64,000 nt of DNA from Allolobophora icterica (lineage: Eukaryota; Annelida; Clitellata; Crassiclitellata; Lumbricidae). Both the position numbers and the translations under genes were made by a program. Location of the stretch: assembly GCA_963556255.1 (NCBI GenBank), contig OY744605.1, positions 33,546,463 to 33,610,462 of the forward strand, given 5' to 3'. Shown here piece after piece: positions 62,991-64,000 of this stretch. A model generated the notes under the pieces. The model ran no database searches, was not told where the DNA came from, and saw only the letters and a program-made list of their open reading frames with translations. Positions within the stretch are counted from its first letter, which is position 1, and each line of letters starts with the position of its first letter.

Positions 62991-64000
62991 TTGGATAGAG
63001 CTTGATTTGAATATTTCACTTATTTCGAACCTAGGATTTATCAGACTGTTGACGTTGGTCCCTTTAACTTCGATGTAACGAAGATTTACTGTAAGAGATT
63101 AAGTTGGATATCTACGCAAATATCACAGGACGGGTTTTATTAAAGAGTGTTAACAAACTGTTCACATTGTTAGACTTATTAGATTTTTGGGACAGTTTAA
63201 CTTTTATCTGATAAGATCACCTATATATTTGTGCAAAAATCACTAAGTAGTACTATACTATTATTACTGTTATTAATACTATTATAATTGTGGGGAAATA
63301 GATTCGTCAGCATCTTTTGAACACTGAGACTTTATGGTATATGTAAAGTTGTGTTTGAGAGTTGATCATGTTTATAAAGTTTGATCAGATGTCTTCCCCT
63401 ATCGTTATAATATCCCTACTGGGCTCAATGGGATGTGGCAAACTTCGACTCACTGGCAGTGAGTCACTGCATAACCCTAAGATGTGGCTAACATTGGCAT
63501 CCTCCTTGTTTGTTAGTCCCATCCTGCATTCTACCCACGAGGAGTTGGAACCTGGTAGGCCAGATCTAATTGAAAAGGGAGTACATGACATTATTATTCT
63601 TACTAGTCGTAACGGGAGTAGTAATATTAACAGTGCAACAATATTTGCGATTCTTGTGATATCTGATCATTTTAAAGTAATTATTTGCACAGTGGAAATT
63701 GCTCAACAGTTTTAATCCTTAGTGTTACACTGAAAGTGCAAAAAGTTGCTTCGCTTGAATTAGTGTTGAGATCTAAAATTCTAAAATTAATCATATGCCT
63801 GTTATCACTTGAATGTAATTGTGACCATTGTATCAATTGATAGTACAGTCATTGCACTGTTGGTGCAGATAATTCTGGCTCAAGTAACCCTGCTAAGTTT
63901 AATTATGCAACTATTAATATGTAACTATTAAAATGTAATTTTTGCTGAATTTTGTTTCCGTAGCCCGTAGTGCATGTGTTATTTTTGCCCTACTGTACTT
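62991..64000. other. Intergenic end of window
   Basis: A 117-codon frame at 63362-63715 has no recognisable domain, splice context or conserved motif. Nothing else supported. Confidence 0.4.

Noticed and set aside
63362..63715. 117-codon frame containing SMGCGK, considered as a P-loop relic
   Set aside because: Does not match the GxxxxGK[ST] spacing and has no other NTPase motif.

Overview
This is eukaryotic DNA: genes are split by GT-AG introns, and there are abundant tRNA-derived SINEs, CR1/L2-like non-LTR retrotransposon remnants, cut-and-paste MITEs and long microsatellites. The two conserved genes, together with the very frequent AGGCCTA-type hexamers in the middle of the window, suggest a marine deuterostome invertebrate. 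An echinoderm is my best guess (inference only; nothing here proves the taxon).

Layout. (1) 1-9780, + strand: the last ten coding exons of a PLEKHG4/puratrophin-1 (Drosophila quattro) type RhoGEF, with complete DH and PH domains and a serine-rich tail; its 5' part lies to the left of the window. (2) 14797-17487, - strand: two exons whose splice phases match and which together encode a small secreted precursor. It has a signal peptide, a Cys pair, two dibasic sites and an amidation cassette ending KYMRF-G-R. I read it as a candidate, apparently unfamiliar neuropeptide gene. A CpG-rich block at 25.9-26.65 kb could hold its promoter and a non-coding first exon. (3) 23-55 kb: an almost gene-free graveyard of nested transposons. 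Many hAT-type elements still have readable 8-bp target-site duplications (TSDs), so insertion order can be reconstructed. They include four near-complete copies of one hAT family that carries (CAAGAC)n-based subterminal arrays, six copies of a GGCGGCGATC-ended MITE, several smaller MITE families, and LINE fragments broken by later insertions. A 1.73-kb element with 33-bp terminal repeats and TAA duplications interrupts an unrecognised minus-strand reading frame. (4) 56812-61380, + strand: four coding exons of a BCL2L13 (Bcl-rambo) orthologue, a mitochondrial tail-anchored Bcl-2 family protein with BH4-, BH3-, BH1- and BH2-like segments and a C-terminal membrane anchor. (5) 61381-64000: 3' UTR or intergenic DNA with a SINE broken by a 278-bp hAT element.

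The genes have no evident joint pathway. The RhoGEF acts on the actin cytoskeleton, BCL2L13 on mitochondria, and the small precursor would enter the secretory pathway. Exon ends were placed by eye from splice consensus, reading-frame phase and protein similarity recalled from family knowledge. No alignment or search was run.
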